This document shows, one piece after another, positions 46,331-57,659 of a DNA stretch of 64,000 nucleotides. The position numbers and the translations under genes were made by a program. The stretch spans positions 11,731,001 to 11,795,000 of the forward strand of contig NC_079885.1 in NCBI RefSeq assembly GCF_029227915.1, in the 5' to 3' direction. The notes beneath the pieces are model-generated. The model was not told the origin of the DNA and did no database searches. It saw only the letters and a list, made by a program, of their open reading frames with translations. How positions within the stretch are numbered: position 1 is the stretch's first letter; every line of letters starts with the position of its first letter. Source of the DNA: Hydractinia symbiolongicarpus (Eukaryota > Cnidaria > Hydrozoa > Anthoathecata > Hydractiniidae).

Positions 46331-46966
46331 AAGTTCATGATGACAGTGTTAATTTTAAAGACCAGATCGACTGACTTATTCTGCTCTATAAAAAAAGTCT
46401 TTGCTATAAATCAATTTTACATGTTGCAGCTATCATGGCAAAAAAAATTCTGTATAAAGATTAATGTTTTGATATTGAGAATATTCGGAGAGAGTTCGAA
46501 GAAAAAATTGTTTTTCATATAAAAAACATTAAATTTTTATTGAAAACTTTGCAGAATGACAACACACTAGACGCAAAATAAAAAGCAGCGTATTATAAAT
46601 ACCAGTTTTGTTTACATCTTTAAGTGCTGCATTATTTATAATAATACACACAAAATAATTAATAAACAATAAAAAAAGTGTTAAGCAACGTATGACGAAC
46701 ATATTATTTAATGCCACTTAACTCACTGAACAAATTTGTGAGTAAAGGTAAGTAACGTAAAGACTCGAATGGAGTCAGCATATTGCACGTTGGATCTATT
46801 GTAGATTGTTTCCGGTATGTATATTTATCAAGTTTGACGCCATCTCATCAAAACGAACTGTAACTGTTGCGAAAAAGGGACTGTTGCGCATGACAAATAT
46901 TTTTTAAGTTCAAAGAAGTTTGAACAAAGGTTATAAAATGCTGTTACTACTATAGCACGTGAAGTT
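46331..46966 (-). repeat. Duplicated block, copy 2 of 3
   Basis: Mirror of 8391-9060, practically identical to it, and diverged from the third copy at 57660-58420. Confidence 0.75.
46727..46781 (-). CDS. Candidate signal-peptide first exon, mirror copy
   Basis: Same 55-nt ATG-to-GTGAGT segment as 8576-8630, with the same predicted leader. See that entry for the argument from the diverged third copy. Confidence 0.35.
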
Positions 46967-47577
46967 TTCTAGTTTATCTCGAGTTAAAAATCTTTGATGT
47001 TTACTGGTAAAAAAACCTACTTAATTTCACCCCATAAAACCACAAAAATGCTTATCTATGCAACATACTGTCGGTACACGTTTGGTAAAAAAATATATCT
47101 GATCTTAACCACTTACAAATCCGTTTTTGCGTAAACAGGTCACTGAATAAGAGATGACGGTAAAAACTAATGACAAAACATAAAAATTAGATAAAAATTC
47201 CATAATAAGTGCATTATTTTATATAAAAAACACCTTCTTATACTTGTATACACACATGGAAGTGCTACATTTACTAGCAGTTCTCGCGTGTTATGTACCC
47301 ACAACTTTGTTAACAAAAGTTCAAAAAGCGAAGCCAAATATCAACAAATGATTCATTAAAATGGGTTGATGTTTAGACGATTTAGAAATTATTGAAGGAA
47401 TACGAGACAAAAGTATGATTGTATGTATGAAAAGTATGAAAAAAGTATGAAAAGAAATTATGCAGTAATAGCTACTTCGTAATGTTGTAGATGCTCTAGA
47501 AAAGTAAAGCAAGCATTGCTGTACCAGCTAGCGCTACACCAACGCTTACAAACAAGAATTTAAGGTATGCCCACAAC
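46967..47577. other. Non-coding sequence next to the LINE 3' end
   Basis: Mirror of 7780-8390, no gene. Confidence 0.4.
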
Positions 47578-47626
<49 letters not shown>

Positions 47627-47806
47627 CAGTAGCAGTAGTATTTATTTCGTGTGAGATAACTGTATATTTTACATTAAATAAATACCTACGGGGAGACCAT
47701 CAGATAGTATAAATACTAATGTAGGTGATGGCCACCTATATAAGATCAAACGATTGCAATAAGCAGTATGACACTACAAAAAAAAATTTTTTTAGTAAAA
47801 TCTTTT

Positions 47807-50800
47807 TTATGCAGTGGAGAGATTAGTGTTATAGCAATCCAGAAGATAAGTTTTGCAGATTTTTTTTAGTTGTTTTAGAGTGAGAGAGGCTAGGTCGTAT
47901 TGGTGAAAGTGTTGTTGGATATTGTTCCAATTAATAATAGATTGGTAACGTATAGATTTGAGACCAAATGAGGTAGTCTTAACAGAAGGTCTAGCTAGAA
48001 GTTTAATGGATTTACTTCTTGTTGAATGATTAGATGAATGGCAGATCAATTTAAAAATATCACAAATATTACCTGGAGAATGCAGATTTATAATATTAAA
48101 AGTTAAAATAATGTTGAGAAATTTTATAAGATCTGAAAGAGTAAGAATATTAAGATTAAGAAAAATAGGATTTGATGGTGAGTTAAATTTAGAAAAAGTA
48201 ATGATTCGGAGAGCAGCTTTTTGTAAGCGAAAAATTCTACACGACTTTGAAGTGAGACCTCACACTTGCGGACTATAAGAAATATGAGAAGAAAATAATG
48301 CATGGTAAATTGAAAGTAGGATATCCTTAGGCACATAATATCTTAGTTTGCAAAGAGCTCCATTTGTTTTTCTTAATTTATTGCCAATATAAGATATGTG
48401 GAAATCCCAATCTAGAAATTCATCTATTAATATACCTAGATATCTTACATGAGATGAGAATTCAAGTTTTTTTCCATTTAATTTCAGCCTTATATCATAG
48501 TTGACTGCTTTATTTCTTTGCCTAAATAGGATGACTTCAGTCTTTGCTACATTTAATGCTATTTTATTTGCAGTTAGCCATTTATATATACATTTTAAAT
48601 CTATATTTAAATGCTTCTGCATTTTTTTCAGATTATGGTTAGCATATAACATGCAAGTGTCATCTGCAAAATGAAAAATTTCTGAAAAAATTATTGAGTT
48701 AATTAAATCATTAATATAAAGTAAAAATAAAATAGGACCAAGAACGGAACCTTGGGGAACTCCATGTTTAATAAAAAGTTTTTTAGATTTGGTGTTAGTT
48801 AGGGAGACATATTGTACCCTATCGCTGAGATAGGAGCGAAACCAGGAGTTTGTTACACCTCTAATTCCATAATGTTCAAGCTTTGAAAGGAGAATTTCGT
48901 GTGATACAGTATCAAAGGCCTTTTGAAGGTCTATGAAGATTCCACATGCAAACTTACAATTATCTAAATTTTGTCGAATAGTTTTAGTGAGACCAATTAG
49001 TGCATGGGTGGTTGAATGCTTGGTCCTAAATCCAAATTGTTTATTGGTTATAATTTTATTAGAATCTAGGAAAGAAATTAATCGGTTTTTAATTATTTTT
49101 TCAAAGATCTTATCCAAATTGCTTAATAATGATATGGGTCTATAATTATTTGGATCAAGAGGAGACCCTTTATTCTTGTAGATTGGTATGACACTAACCA
49201 TCTTTAATATGTTTGGGAATACACCTTGTTGTAGGGAAAGATTAAAAAGTTTGGTTAATATTGCAGAAATTGCTATGTTGGCTTGTTTTAAGATAAGATT
49301 AGGGACACTGTTTGGGCCCGATGCTTTGGTTAAATCAAGGTTATTTATGATCTTTAAAACTTCTTCTATTGTTACAGGGTTAAAGAATAATGAGTTACTG
49401 TTATTATTTTTTAGGTAAGATGAAAAGTGTGTATTGTTATGTGGAATTTGGTTTCTAATTTTATCTGCAACAGAAGTAAAATGTTCATTAAAAGCATTAG
49501 CTACAGTTAATTTTTCAGAGATTATTTTATCATTTATTTTTAAGGAAGAAGTGCTAGATCTACTGTTGTTATCTTTATTATTTAAAATATCCTTTATACC
49601 TTTCCAAATTTTTCTACTGTTATTTTTGTTGATTAAGAAAAATTCTTTATAATAGTTTGATTTTGAGTTCCTGATAAGATTAACTATACGATTTCTATAA
49701 AATTTATATTGGTTTTGATAATATAATTTTTTTTCTTGGTTTTTAGCTTTGATTAACTTTTTATAGTAATTATTGCGGATGTTAATGGATTTTAGAATAG
49801 CTCTAGTGACCCAAGGTTTATTTCTATTACTTAATTGTTTTTTTGATAGTTTTTTATTAGGGGTATGTCTACTTACAATTTGGTCTAATTGATTAAAAAA
49901 AAGGTTAAAAGAGTTATTTACATTATTTTCATTTAAAAGCAAAGTAGAATCCCAATCTATAGATTCTATGTCATTTATTACGGCATTAATGTTTAAATTT
50001 TTCCAATCCTTGTAATAGGTGTCTAAATTATCCTTGACTTTAAGTCTATTGTCAAAATAAATTAAAAATTGAGGAAGGTGGTCTGAAATTGAGGTGATGA
50101 TGTTACCTGAGAAATATTTTGTAAATGGATTAGATGTAAATATATTATCAATTAAAGTTTTAGATGTATTAGATATTCTGGTTGGAATTGTTATAGATGG
50201 TTGTAAAAAATTAGAATAAAGTTCATCCAGGAAATCATCAACTAGATGGTTACTTTCACATTTTAGAAGATCAATATTAAAATCTCCCATTAAAATAAGT
50301 TTTTGTTTTTGCTTAATAGCTACTTCAAAGAAGGGTTTAAGATACAAATTAATAAATTCAGGAATTGGCATATTAGGGTGTTTATAAATGCACCCAACAA
50401 TGGTATTTTTACGATTGTTATCTAAGATTTCTACAAAAGTTGATTCTAATTTACTTTCAAGAAAGAGCAAATTTGAAAGGTCTGAGCGTACCACTACTGT
50501 TAGCGAATTAGAAATATACAAGGAAGTACCTCCTGCATTGCTGCTTGAAAGGTTATGAAATCCTCTATAACCTTTTAAAATTGGTGTTATTGAGTGCTTA
50601 CTAAGTCTAGTTTCACTGAAGCCTAACACATCAAAGTCAATATTGAGAGAGTTCAGAAGAATGTTGATATTATCAATATTCTTGGGAAGAGAACAAGTAT
50701 TAAGATGAAAATAAGAAAAATTAGGTGTAAGGTCCGAAGAAGAAAGTTGTTCAAGAGTAGAGTTAAAGCTGTTATATTCATAGTATTTACAATTAGTAAA

Positions 50801-51142
50801 CCGTTCATCTTCATCATCAACATTATTTGAAAAAGAGGTTTCAATATGAGAGTTAACGTCAGAAAAAATCTGACTTTTTTGTGCCTCAAACAGAGGTGTA
50901 TTGTCACTCTGGAATGGAAAAATTTCAGAATTACACTTTAAACACGACCATGCCTCATCTGAGTTATCCTTGGTGAGTTTTTTGAAGTCATTAGAATTAA
51001 GCAAGTTACAACTTGGGTGAACCCAAAGTTTACAAAAATCACAAAAAATACAGTTAGAATTTGCCCTAATCAATTCACTGCATATACCACAAAAAAACTT
51101 ACTAATTCTTAGTTTGCGCGTTTGAGAGGGAAGCCAAAGAAC
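47807..51142 (-). pseudogene. LINE ORF2: zinc finger, endonuclease, reverse transcriptase; one in-frame TGA
   Basis: Open from 51142 without an early ATG: the first methionine comes only after some 230 residues, so initiation must use a non-ATG codon or re-initiation after ORF1, or the start is damaged. Domains in order: PHD-like zinc finger (CGIC, CIFCDFC, HPSC, CLKC), apurinic-type endonuclease (HLNTCSLPKN, SETRLS, MGDFNID, SDHLP), reverse transcriptase (motifs as in the left copy, FADD at about residue 825 from the open-frame start), and a C-terminal tail. A TGA at 48260-48262 splits off the last 150 codons at the usual position of a tryptophan. Otherwise uninterrupted, which suggests a fairly young element. 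Confidence 0.85.
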
Positions 51143-51289
51143 TCACATAAATAACTGCATGAGCATCAGACTAATTTTAGCACATCTTCGCCGCCATATT
51201 AGAAATCAATTATAGATCGTACTAACAAAAAATTTTCCTAGTTGGTAATTATACTAAAAATATTAGTAAGCGTGGAGAATCGAAAAAAT

Positions 51290-52123
51290 TTATTCGGCAT
51301 CAGCGTTAAAGTTGAAAGTTGGAAATAGGCCAGAAAGTTTATCAAAGTGATCTATCTTAATTTTCTGATCATTTTCTTCAACAACGATGAAGAGATTTCC
51401 ATTAAAAACCCAAAAACGATTGATCATCTTCTTTGAATGAAGTCTCTTACATTTGCCCCACAGGAACTTCATGTACGGGGATAGATTAAAATTAATAAAA
51501 ATATTTCCTTTCAGACCAATTTCTCGCAATTTCTTTTTAGTTTTCGAGTTCGAATCTTTTAACTTGAATTTATTTGCATGTAAAAGGTCGCAGTTTTTTT
51601 TGTTAACGAAGCGTACAATCGTCTTCTTAGTTTCGTTTTCTCTAGCGTAAAGGCGGTGGCATGCTTCAACATCGCTTTCAGAAAATTCAACACCTATAGC
51701 CTTAGCAATCTCAATGACTTTATCTTGAAGCTCATCTTGGTCAATAGAATTAGGTATACCACAAATCTCAACATTGTTCCGTCGGACGTACTGTTGGAGA
51801 TTAATCACGTCTTTTTCCAATTCCAGCATGAATTTATCTTTTTCTTGATTTTTCTCTTTCATTGCATCAATTTCATCTCTTAAAACTTTATTTTCAGTTC
51901 TTAGTTGTTCAACGATATCATTTTTTTGTTGCAATAGTCCGTTTTTGAAATATTCTTTGAGGTTAGAGATCTGCTCAATAAGGAAGTCTTGTGTGATTGC
52001 CAAGTTGGATGAGGATTCTTCCGGGAGCATTTCACTTTTCGTGTTGTTGTTGGTTGTGTTGGTGGTCTTGGCTCTTACATTACTCCTTAGGTTGATACTG
52101 ATGGGGCTTGTGTTGGTGGACAT
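51290..52123 (-). CDS. LINE ORF1 protein (277 aa, RNA-binding type)
   Basis: First ATG at 52123. N-terminus rich in serine, threonine and asparagine; a coiled coil at about residues 50-110 (ISNLKEYFKNGLLQQKNDIVEQLRTENKVLRDEIDAMKEKNQEKD, described here in part); then LQQYVRRNNVEICGIP, the usual junction to the RNA-recognition fold of LINE ORF1 proteins; ACHRLYARENETKKTIVRFVNKKNCDLLHANK; and a C-terminal domain. The function known for the family is trimer formation and nucleic-acid chaperoning in the retrotransposition particle. The frame is intact and present once, outside the right arm. Confidence 0.85.
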   Translation of the reverse strand: MSTNTSPISINLRSNVRAKTTNTTNNNTKSEMLPEESSSNLAITQDFLIEQISNLKEYFKNGLLQQKNDIVEQLRTENKVLRDEIDAMKEKNQEKDKFMLELEKDVINLQQYVRRNNVEICGIPNSIDQDELQDKVIEIAKAIGVEFSESDVEACHRLYARENETKKTIVRFVNKKNCDLLHANKFKLKDSNSKTKKKLREIGLKGNIFINFNLSPYMKFLWGKCKRLHSKKMINRFWVFNGNLFIVVEENDQKIKIDHFDKLSGLFPTFNFNADAE

Positions 52124-52265
52124 ATTCAAGTCTTTAGTTCTTTAAAGTTAAAATGAGTTTTTTGACACAGGCGACGCCCTTTTTTTGCGCGGCAAAAAGA
52201 CGTCTGAACAGTATGAAGGTCAGATCGGAATGACGTATCTGAAAAGACACTGACTAATTGATCTT

Positions 52266-52911
52266 TATACCACGATTCCAGTTGTTTCAACATTTCTTGC
52301 AAAGGTTCATAAACCTTTCTGCGAATCACTTTCATTTTCTTGTTGTATGCTTTCGTTCCTTCTTCGAAGCATTTTTTTCGTTCATAGCCTCGCATTATAC
52401 CTGCTGTCACCATCAGAATCTCTTCTATTATGACGAAAACACAGATCGTAACAACACCATTCAAAACTTCATTGACATATGAAATATATGTCATTGCAAT
52501 TCCAATGACTGTCCCAAGGACTAAAAGCAGCGCCGAAACAATGGATTTTTTCAAAGGGTTTGGCAGTGTTATTCCTAACCTAATCTCCACAAAATTCAAA
52601 GCCATAAAAAAGGAACACTGGAATTCCCTGACCAATGCTTTTATGCATACCAGATGATTTTGATTATCGTTTGCCAATTGTTTTGAATCTTCATACAAGT
52701 CAATCGTACCTTGAATAGATTTTTTATAAGCTTTGCGCCTCTTTCTGTTGTCAGAAAAGAAGAAGTCACCAATGTCGTCAAGGAAATCCATGTTATCAAG
52801 ACTTGTCTTGTCTTCTTCACAGTTTGAAATTTCTTCAGTCAGTTTATCATATGCTTTTTTCATCTCTTTTTCACACTCGCTAATGCGTCAAACATTTTCT
52901 TCATCAGTGCT
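52266..52911 (-). pseudogene. Gene D: fourth family member, broken at both ends
   Basis: Clear relative of gene A: NCEEDKTSLDNMDFLDDIGDFFFSDNRKRRKAYKKSI, hydrophobic segments, and the near-identical block GIMRGYERKKCFEEGTKAYNKK. Position-by-position comparison with gene A shows that the codon at the expected start (52909-52911) is AGC and codon 8 is TGA; an ATG remains at the place of methionine 17 (52863). The splice acceptor is still there about 18 nt before the old start. Similarity stops after LESWY (about 52266), where the LINE begins, so the second helical part and the HTH-like tail are gone. The missing 3' half was not found beyond the LINE tail. It has also lost C of the LGCV motif context (HLVCIK instead). 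Confidence 0.75.
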
Positions 52912-52931
52912 GTTATGTGTTGCTTTTATCT

Positions 52932-53283
52932 AAAAGTAAACAAAAAAAGAGTTTAGTGAACTCTTTGTTCTTAGTTACTCAATAAAATACAGTCTGCTTA
53001 GCAAAAAAATATTCCCCGTATGGCACGTCATACCTCCTTTCCTAATCCTGCTTTTAAACTAAATATTCATTTGCTTTATGGGTATTACAGGAATTTTATA
53101 GCAAGCATTATTAGGAGAATTCTTGTTAACTCTCCTAAAAATAGAAACAAGATAGATTTTAAGCAACTCAAGTACTCAGTCAAAAGTCCAGTTGATTACA
53201 AAAATAAGTACGTGTATAGGCAATGTGTAATCAGAATATAAGACTTTTAACTCAAGTTTCTTTTATTAGAACACCAAAATGAT
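52932..53283. other. Non-coding stretch upstream of pseudogene D
   Basis: No recognised gene. A 73-codon frame at 53020-53241 has no domain or splice support. Confidence 0.35.
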
Positions 53284-53503
53284 ACAGTTGTTTTACGTTG
53301 ACGTTATTACAGTTGTTTTACGTCGACGTTATTCAGTTGTTTTACGTTGACGTTATTACAGTTGTTTTACGTCGACGCTAATACAGTTGTTTTACGTCGA
53401 CGTTATTATAGTTGTTTTACGTTAACGTTATTACAGTTGTTTTACGTCGACGTTAATACAGTTTTTTTACGTCGATGTTAATACAGTTGTTTCACGTCGA
53501 AAA
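53284..53503 (+). repeat. 25-bp minisatellite, about nine units
   Basis: Units of acagttgttttacgtcgacg followed by ttatt or ttaat. Variants alternate acgtCGAC and acgttGAC; one unit is one base shorter and the last fades into acgtcgaaaa. Each typical unit carries a GTCGAC palindrome and CpG sites, unusual for the AT-rich surroundings. Confidence 0.95.
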
Positions 53504-56500
53504 CATAAAGATACACAACTTGGAGCTGCTATTAAATTGCAAAACTAAAAGGGCGAAAACGCGAAAAAATGCATGGCAATATTTTACGCTCTAGTGTGTG
53601 ATATGGAGTTGTTGGTCGTCAATGGGCGTAAAAAGATGCGAATTAATGATAATTTAATCAAAGGTCATTTTGTGGGAAAAGTACGAGACTGTATTCATTC
53701 TGTTCAAGAAAAAGAAAATCACAGATTTTTCACTTCTGTCGCCTTAGAGCAAGGGCATAAATAGTTACCTACTGGTGGCGTAATTTTTATTTCTAAGTTA
53801 ATTAGTGCCATAAAAGTTAAAAAAGCTAACTACTGAGAGTAAAAAGTCAATGCTGTTTGTCAATTAGAAAATACTGAGCAAACATAGCAAGTGTAAATCT
53901 TATTCAACTATAACTCCAGTATTCTGATAGGGAAAAAAGATTTATTACATGTTTTATCCAACAGGTCTGTTTGCAGTTTGAATTTCTAGTGACCATATCT
54001 ACCTAAAGCTGTTAAGTCTGTCTGTATAAATGGGTTTCTGTTTGAAGTTATAGAATTTACAATATTTCAATGTACTACACGACCTTCCGTCCTTATGTTA
54101 CGATTTGTTGGATAAGTGACAAGAAAACACGATGATAAATTTACTGTTACTTAAATGTCTATAAATTTACGTCTGTGAGGTAGCTTCAGCCGGAAGTGTC
54201 GCCGCTTTTGTTTGACACTAATAAGTACCGACCTGTAGCACTCTATAGCAGTACGGAAGTTACAATGCCTGTTGAGAGCTATTCCTCGTTGAACAAGTCC
54301 AGGAAACAGATTACTTTTGGCTACAGTTAAATCACTTGACTTTGTTTCTAATATAAAAAAAATTTCAAGTTTACTATGCATACATAAACATTCGATGGGA
54401 AAAAATATTGACTTACCATGTTGTTAATCAATTTACGTTAGATCACATCCAGTATTTGTATTACTCATACCTCGTCTAATTGGTAATGTTTTTTTATAGT
54501 TTTGCAATCAAAGTACAATCTCTATTCCAAGAAACATATTGTGAATTACTGAAGAATAAATAAAAGACAGGCTGACAATACAATGATGCCAGCTTATAAA
54601 GTGAACACTCATTTAACCAGACACACTGCCGCCTTAGAGAATTTTGTTTCAAAACATTAAAAGTTTCTTAGTAATTTTCTACGTTACAAACTCTGGGAGA
54701 TACGTATGGAAAAACGATGTTAGTTAACGAATGCGTTCAATGCGTTTGAAACGTTCAATAAAGTAAGCAACCAGTATAATTAATTAGACAACTGCTTTGA
54801 TAGGTTAAATTTCAATCGAGTTGTAGATTATATCAATTATACTATTAATTATTTCACTAATTGTATTGATCACTAGTTAATACTCGGGAGAACAGAAATT
54901 GATTACGACATCAATGACCTTTAACATCTTTTCCGTTGGAAAGAGAAATGTAAGGCTGGACAAAATAATGTATGGGAACACGAGTGACGAACTGTTTAGA
55001 AAATATTAGGGTAAAAAGGATTCATGTTGACTTCATCAACACGTCGATTTCGAAAGGGCTGTATTGGTCCAACTTTGGGGCACTGATTTAATTTCGGTCC
55101 CAAGTGACCCCAAGTTGATTAGACTGGAGTTGAAGTCCGTTATTTCTGACCCTTTACAAATTATTTTTAATCAAAATAGTTAATGTATTTATAACTGTCT
55201 GATACATTAGCGTTAAGAAAGAGCCATATTTTTAAATAAAAATTGAAACATAAAAGGACCCTCCTTGCATAAGTCACAGAAACATGCAACCTTATTCCAT
55301 TCGCCATTTTATCTTTTTGATTGTGCGGTAAAACTCCCCTGGCATGGTCGTTTATATGTTATGCTTATAAAATAATTAATAATTGCTCTGCAAAAATTTT
55401 TATCTACCCTGCATGGAGTTTAACTGGGTAATCAAGAAGAACAAATATGATGACCGATTTGTAGAAAGCTAACAATTAGGCTCACTTATCAATCAAAATT
55501 TGAGCCAGCTATGTATTGATGATTTTTGTTGAATTTATTATTTTAATTTCTTAGCGGAACAATTTAAAGTTGCAAGTCCATGTTAGAGCTCGTTTTCATC
55601 AAGAGTTTGATGTCAAACTCGCTGTTCTCCCTCCAGATCTTGCCTTAGCGGGCTATTTAAATTATTTATTACATTCCTAGAAAGTATTTTCTTTACTGAA
55701 AGCCTTGTATATATGTATGCAAAGATAACGAGCACCATTGTGTCCTCCAAAAGGTCACCCAAAACGTATCACTTTTTGTCAGATTACAAATTTGACTCCA
55801 ATAGATACCAAGTGATGTCAGCACATTCAAACTTTACACGAACTCAAAGCGCAGGCGTCGGGTTTGACTCGTTCATATAACAGTCTGCTTTTGAACTGTT
55901 TAAATATCATAAGCATCTTTTAGTTCTTGTACAACAAGTTAAGACACAGACTAAACATTAAATAAAAAATTTATGTGAAAAAGAGAATCTAATTTTACGT
56001 GAGAATCTGATTTTAAGTATTGTGATTGTGCTGCAAGAAAATTTTTGGATGAAAGTGTCACTTTTTTCTCTTGATAAGTCAAAATCCCTTAGTCTCGGTT
56101 ATATCAACGTTTTTCTTGCTTTCATGCATTCAGGAAACGAGGTTGCTATTTTTAAGAAAGCTGTGGCATTCAAACATATCATTCGAATAAAACTGTGAAA
56201 AACAAAACAAACTGAAAACGCTTTTTAGCGTTGTTGACATGAGTCGCGTGAAGGCGTGGTAAAATATTTGTTTTCAACGAAAGATAACAGTCCTACAATA
56301 CGTCACCAAGTACAACAAATAGTTGGAATTATATAGCATCATCTAAAACGAATGTAAAAAAAGGTTAGTAGTTCGAAGAAAGTTTGATTAGTCTTTTTGT
56401 AGAGACAACGTTAGCTAAAAAATTTTCTAATTAAGACATAAGCAAGGAAAAATAGGTTTAACTTGGTCTTGGTTCCAGCAACTAGACATGACTTGGCCTC

Positions 56501-56689
56501 TTTAAGCTCTGGTCAAATTAAATCAAAATGGAAACTCTTCTTTCTAGAAAGCTACAAGAATGGTCCTGATTTAGTTACTTTTTTTATATAAAATTTTTTC
56601 TTGAACTTAAACTGGGGTCAATCTGAGTTAATATTTACTATTTGTCATCATATATACATATTTATATAACTTTTTATATATAGGTTTTT
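53504..56689. other. Long stretch without recognisable genes
   Basis: AT-rich single-copy-looking DNA. Short frames (for example 53573-53764 plus strand and 54151-54381 minus strand) show no domain, and no terminal repeats or RNA genes were spotted. Regulatory content cannot be judged from sequence alone. Confidence 0.4.
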
Positions 56690-56830
56690 TCTCACTGGTG
56701 GCCACACCCGATTAGCTAATACAACTATTTGACGGTCTCCATATTTAAAAACTGTAACTGTAGATTATTTGTATTTATGTCACTGAAATGAAAATTTAAT
56801 TCAATCCAATTCAATTCTACAGCATTTTGT
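56690..56830 (+). mobile_element. 5'-truncated LINE 3' end
   Basis: Contains ggtggccacacccgattag, tttgacggtctccatat and aaaactgtaactgt, the same order of motifs as the 3' UTR of the LINE in the arms (ggtggccatcacc, tgatggtctcccc, acagttatct), then tgtcactgaaatgaaa and an attcaattc-type simple tail. It is a fragment of a related but different L2/CR1-type family. Confidence 0.6.
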
Positions 56831-57659
56831 GATTTGTGATAATTATGGATTAGCTAGAGAGATGAGATGAGATTCTAAACGATTTTGTTTGCAACTTTTC
56901 TGATACGAATGAACATAAAAAGGTAACAAAACATCTCTGTTAAACCATAAAACATATTGACGTGAACTCTTTCTAGAAACGAATCATCCAAACATACTTT
57001 TTATTTCTATTCTCCTAATGATATAACATTGTATTTTTAAGATTACGCAACAACAAAACGTTGGCTGTCGTTCGGGGGATAGATTTGGTCCTCGTAAAAT
57101 TTTTTAAACTGCTTCATCGGTTGTTGGGAGAAGAAATTTAAATTTGTTATTGTAAAAGTTTTAAACATCCTCTTTGTATGTATGTTGATTTAGTTTTTTT
57201 ATAATTTAACTTGGAGAAAAAATATTCAAACTGTAAAAATAATGATGTGGTTTTTACCGTTTTAATAATGTAAAATTCTGTGGTATTAGATCATACACGG
57301 TTCGGTGTTGTTGAACCGTAAATTTAAAACAACGAGAGAAAAGCTCATTAAAAGAATGTTATGTCGATCAAATCTAATGACGTTACATTGCGGTTATCAG
57401 GCTAACGGCCAGAATGTTCTGTGTGCACGAAACATTGATAAGTTACCTTTATTTCTTCTTTATTTTTTCGGGCAGCCAGAAAATAAATTTTAAGCGAGAG
57501 AAAAAAAAATTTTAAATCGAAAAATCTACTAAGATAACTACTATAATGACAAAGAAATAACTATATTTCATAACTAAGTATCTATATATCCTCCTGGCAA
57601 CTACAGAATTTTCATGGCTGTAGGGGGTAAAAATAAGTGACAGCATGAGTAGGTTTTGT
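56831..57659. other. Non-coding stretch
   Basis: No gene recognised; a 62-codon frame at 57305-57493 has no support. Confidence 0.4.

Larger units (their letters stand above)
29296..50475 (-). repeat. Right arm of the 21-kb inverted repeat
   Basis: Reverse complement of the left arm 4897-26294. This copy tends to be the better preserved: the Harbinger remnant lacks the left arm's internal deletion, gene B' has no hydrophobic-hairpin scar, and the LINE continues past the arm boundary to its 5' end. The Helitron-like array, however, is shorter here (two units instead of three). Because the LINE and pseudogene D continue outward without interruption, this arm probably represents the original locus and the left arm the inverted copy; that is inference. 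Confidence 0.95.
47578..52265 (-). mobile_element. L2/CR1-type LINE, near full-length right copy (~4.7 kb)
   Basis: Order in the coding direction: 5' UTR (from about 52265, beginning near agtcagtgtcttttcag), ORF1, about 150 nt, ORF2, 3' UTR, and a (TAC)n tail (47578-47640). The 5' boundary is placed where similarity of pseudogene D to gene A ends. The outer palindrome edge (50475) falls inside ORF2, so the 5' part occurs once in the window. No clear target-site duplication was found, which is common in this group. Confidence 0.85.

Noticed and set aside
53020-53241. 73-codon plus-strand frame upstream of pseudogene D
   Set aside because: No recognised domain, no splice support, and chance frames of this length are common in the window.
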